This document shows, in pieces, positions 61,001 through 64,000 of a stretch of DNA of 64,000 bases. Each line of letters starts with the position of its first letter. The stretch's first letter is position 1. Location: the NCBI GenBank assembly GCA_013397695.1, contig VYZI01000319.1, positions 502,710 to 566,709 of the forward strand, in the 5' to 3' direction. Made by a program: the position numbers and the translations under genes. The stretch comes from Centropus unirufus. Its lineage: Eukaryota > Chordata > Aves > Cuculiformes > Centropidae. Under the pieces are notes generated by a model, which worked only from the letters and a program-made list of their open reading frames with translations, ran no database searches and was not told the origin of the DNA.

Positions 61001-64000
61001 TTTTGTTTTTTTTTTTGAAATAGCAAAAAAATTATTGGATGGAATAGATGTTTCTAACAAAAACCATCACGTATTTGGACAACTTAATGGACTTGAATTT
61101 TAATTTCTTCAGGGTGGGGAAGTAACTACGAATTACTGTGTGATTTTTTTTATTTTTTTTTTTTTCCCCAATATAGTGTAAGTAATCCTGCATTCTTAGA
61201 TGGAAATGAGAAAACACAATAGCCAAGAAAAAAAATGGAAGGAAGGGAAAAATGCCTTCTAAACTGATGTAGAACTGGAAGCTTTGCCTACTAACAGCAG
61301 AAAAGCTCTGAAGTCTTACAACAGCAAAATACTTGAGGTTCTGAAACTATAATTCTCAAAATTACAGTGCTGAAAGCCAATTTGTGCCATTACAGTATTG
61401 AATGTTGTACATGAAAGCATCACTTTAACATTCAGTAACATTCTTCTGACTCCTGCTGTAGTCATCTTCCTTTAGATTATCTTTGACTAGCTGACTGTTA
61501 AAAAATCATCCAATAAAGCAACATGCATATAAAAAAATTCTTTATCGGAATATTTGTCTTGGAATTCCTGTCTATTTATACTTACCACTTTATCCCACGA
61601 GCTAAACATATCTCAGAAGTGTAACCAGTTGGAGCTTTTCCCCCAGAACACTAGTTTCTAGTGGCTGTTAAGTTATTGTACCTTTCCCTAGAAATCAGAA
61701 CTAGGTTCCTGGTTAATATTTTAATGGTTTGGATTAAAAAAAAAAATTCCTAACAGAGGCCTTATGTGAGACAGGATCTTTATTAACAGAGAGAAGTTGA
61801 CAGATTAGACGATGCTAATGGCAAAACAAGGAGATGCGAGTTTGCGTCAGTGGTCCCTTGGCAGTGAATATTGAAATTCAAAGGATGATTTCTGTCATCT
61901 GACCATAACCACGCTTCTGAAAGGGCCAAGTGGATGCTTAACAAATAAAACACGCCACTTTACTGAGGGTGTTGAAAAGCGGTGTTCTCCATCTTTATGA
62001 TTCTAGTTATTATGTCGGTTTTATTACTGCTAGCTATGCAGAACAGGTACAGTCATGGGAGGTTGAACTGGTTTATCCATCACCTAGAGAATTGCTCATG
62101 TAGTTCCAGCTGCCAAATGCTGGCTGTGAATTAAAAGCATAGCATGATTTCACCTTGTTTATGTGGCTGTTTAATGTTCTGCTTTGCCTTTTAGTTTCTA
62201 ATGAATCTGCATGCTGCTCCAAAGCCTTACTCTTGTCTTCGTGTTCAGCTCAAGATTGTTGTGCTGCATATTGATTTTGAGTGCTACTGTTTTGAGTAGA
62301 GTAGATGTACACCTATGCATATCTTGCTTAGATCTTCAGTGTTTAGTGCTGCATGATGTAAATAAAAGCTTGCTTCAGTTTGGGCCCACCAAATCTTTGC
62401 TCCTAAGTCATGGTAATATAAGCTCCAAAGTGGAAGGATTTGATCTGCAGATCGCTGGTTGACTTTGTGAAGCTAACACTTGAAGAGTGGCGACTCTTTC
62501 CTGTGAGCACATTTGATCTGGATTAGAAGACTACAAACCTAGAACCAAATAGCCATTTTCACATTTTGCTTTTCCAGGAGAGCTGCTTTTTCATTTCTGG
62601 ATAAATGATGTGTAATTAAACACCTGGGACAGATGAAGGAACGTGTCTTATGTTCATTTAGGAATTTCTCTGTTTTATGAACAGCACCTATGATTGCAGC
62701 CATTAGGGGGGATTAGAAATTCCTTTTTGTAGCCAAAAACAAGCCATGCCTGAGGATCTTAAAGGGCATTAAATAGAGAGTTGTCACCAATGGCTACCAG
62801 TAAGTTTGTAGAACATGGATTGCTCGAGGCAGTCATTTATTTTACCTAATTTCTACCCTTTTGGGCTCCAGCATGGAAAATCCCAACAGAAGGGCAAGAA
62901 CAACAGAAGGTGTGTTAGACTACTTTTAAAGAGAAATGCTGTCGTAACACAGGTGTTTTAGGACTAGAATCCAGTGGCTCTGCAAGAGAAATGGATACAG
63001 ACAGAAACTTGCTTCCTTGAATTGTAATTCTCAGTAAGAAACTCAGTCCTTTTCCCAACTTGTTTCCTTCTCCTTCCTAATAAATCCTGACTTTGATCAA
63101 GTGAATGGATGAAGTTTAAGTGATTCAGGATTAGTTTTGGACTCGGGGATGGGATTTCACAGTTGAAGGAGGAGAGTGAGAACTAGGCAGTGTCTGGGTT
63201 CTGCTCCAGTCTAGCCCAGTAGGAACAGGCAGAATTGATTGCACTTGTGCTGTTCTCCAAAATCAAGACTTTTCCTTAAAGTATGTAACATACTAATCTG
63301 CTTTTTCTGTCCCTGGCCTCAGCTGATAAAATGAGTACCAAAGTGGTGTAAGGTAGCTTTTTGTTCAGAAGAGCCAAAGGCACCTGGTTTTAGGATATCA
63401 GTTGCAATACAAGGCCTTCACTTTTATATGAAGAGGTGCTTAATAGATGATCTAATTAATCATAATAACCTCCAACTTCTTGTCTCTACAATATAGAGCT
63501 CTGCACCATATTCTTTGCTGTAAATCCATAGCTGTAAAAATTGTTCACATATTCAAAGGGCAGTTTATCCACTTCAGCAAGGATTTTACATCAGTGCTAA
63601 GTAGGCATTCCACTGAAATGCCCACAAAATATTTAGAAAGAATACTTGAATACTGTTATGTTTAGGGAGGCATTTTTTGATATTTCTGAGATTTTCAGAA
63701 GTGGGGGGTAAAACATGCCAGTGTTTGAATATTTTTGAATACCCTAGTTTTCCTGTAAAGTCACTCTCCTAAAGCCAAGGAGTAATTTATGTGTATATCT
63801 ATGCCAATGACCAACTTTGTCTTCTTTCCAATCACAGATATCTGGAAGTATATTTTTAGTCTTAATTTGCATGACAGGGATGAAAAGGGCTCTTTACTTA
63901 CAAGTCCAATTGTATAGGAGTTTGTGCATCACACCAATGAGGTTCTTCATCTCCCAGAATAGAAAAAAAAATAGTCCATGCTTATAATTTCCTAGTAGAA
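58091..64000. other. Non-coding stretch to the end of the window
   Basis: No gene is recognised. It contains T and A runs, the (TTTTG)n repeat at 60991, a possible 17-base plus-strand microexon at 58180-58196, and a possible 49-base minus-strand exon at 63902-63950. Neither candidate is strong. Confidence 0.4.
60991..61017. repeat. (TTTTG)n simple repeat passing into poly-T
   Basis: Three TTTTG units are followed by an 11-base T run and a G. This is an ordinary microsatellite. Confidence 0.9.

Noticed and set aside
1..64000. tRNA, rRNA, spliceosomal RNA, microRNA, CRISPR, LTR element or viral insertion
   Set aside because: I looked for characteristic words and structures by eye and saw none that I could defend. 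Covariance-model and repeat-library searches were not possible here.

Overview
The window looks like vertebrate nuclear DNA, most likely from a bird or another sauropsid. It is AT-rich and CpG-poor, has many T and A runs, and has no operon-like gene packing. Its only recognisable interspersed repeats are fragments of CR1, the LINE family dominant in birds and other reptiles. I saw no Alu, SINE B or L1 sequence. CR1 density is low (three clear fragments in 64 kb), which fits a bird better than a turtle or crocodilian. The species cannot be named from the sequence alone.

Most of the window reads as intron or intergenic DNA. The best-supported coding piece is at 3033-3244 on the minus strand. 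It is a GC-rich block with a good splice acceptor, 69 open codons with strong GC bias at third positions, a stop, and an AATAAA signal about 175 bases further on. I read it as the last exon of a minus-strand gene whose other exons lie to the right, in or beyond this window. I do not recognise the protein. The next best is a GC-rich plus-strand block at 20679-20884 with consensus splice sites at both ends and a coding-like third-position bias.

Region by region: 1-2.8 kb is non-coding, with a possible plus-strand gene tail near 419-547. The minus-strand terminal exon and its 3' UTR cover 2.8-3.2 kb. From 3.2 to 20.7 kb the sequence is non-coding, with one long minus-strand frame (10.3-10.8 kb) and scattered exon-like pieces. 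At 21.6-22.3 kb lies a minus-strand CR1 that keeps recognisable remains of the ORF2 C-terminus, and at 23.8-24.3 kb an older plus-strand CR1. From 24.3 to 55 kb the sequence is non-coding, with several weak exon candidates and non-coding stretches that may be conserved. A very short plus-strand CR1 tail sits near 55.1 kb. At 56-58.1 kb there is an unusual concentration of long minus-strand reading frames, possibly a decayed coding sequence. The rest, to 64 kb, is non-coding.

I found no tRNA, rRNA, CRISPR array, bacterial-type gene or intact mobile element. Nothing in the window demonstrates a new biological system. The open leads are the unidentified terminal exon, the 20.7-20.9 kb exon and the 57.4-58.1 kb reading frame. 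The many smaller splice-site and open-frame coincidences are listed as findings with low scores, because such combinations occur by chance in 64 kb of AT-rich DNA.
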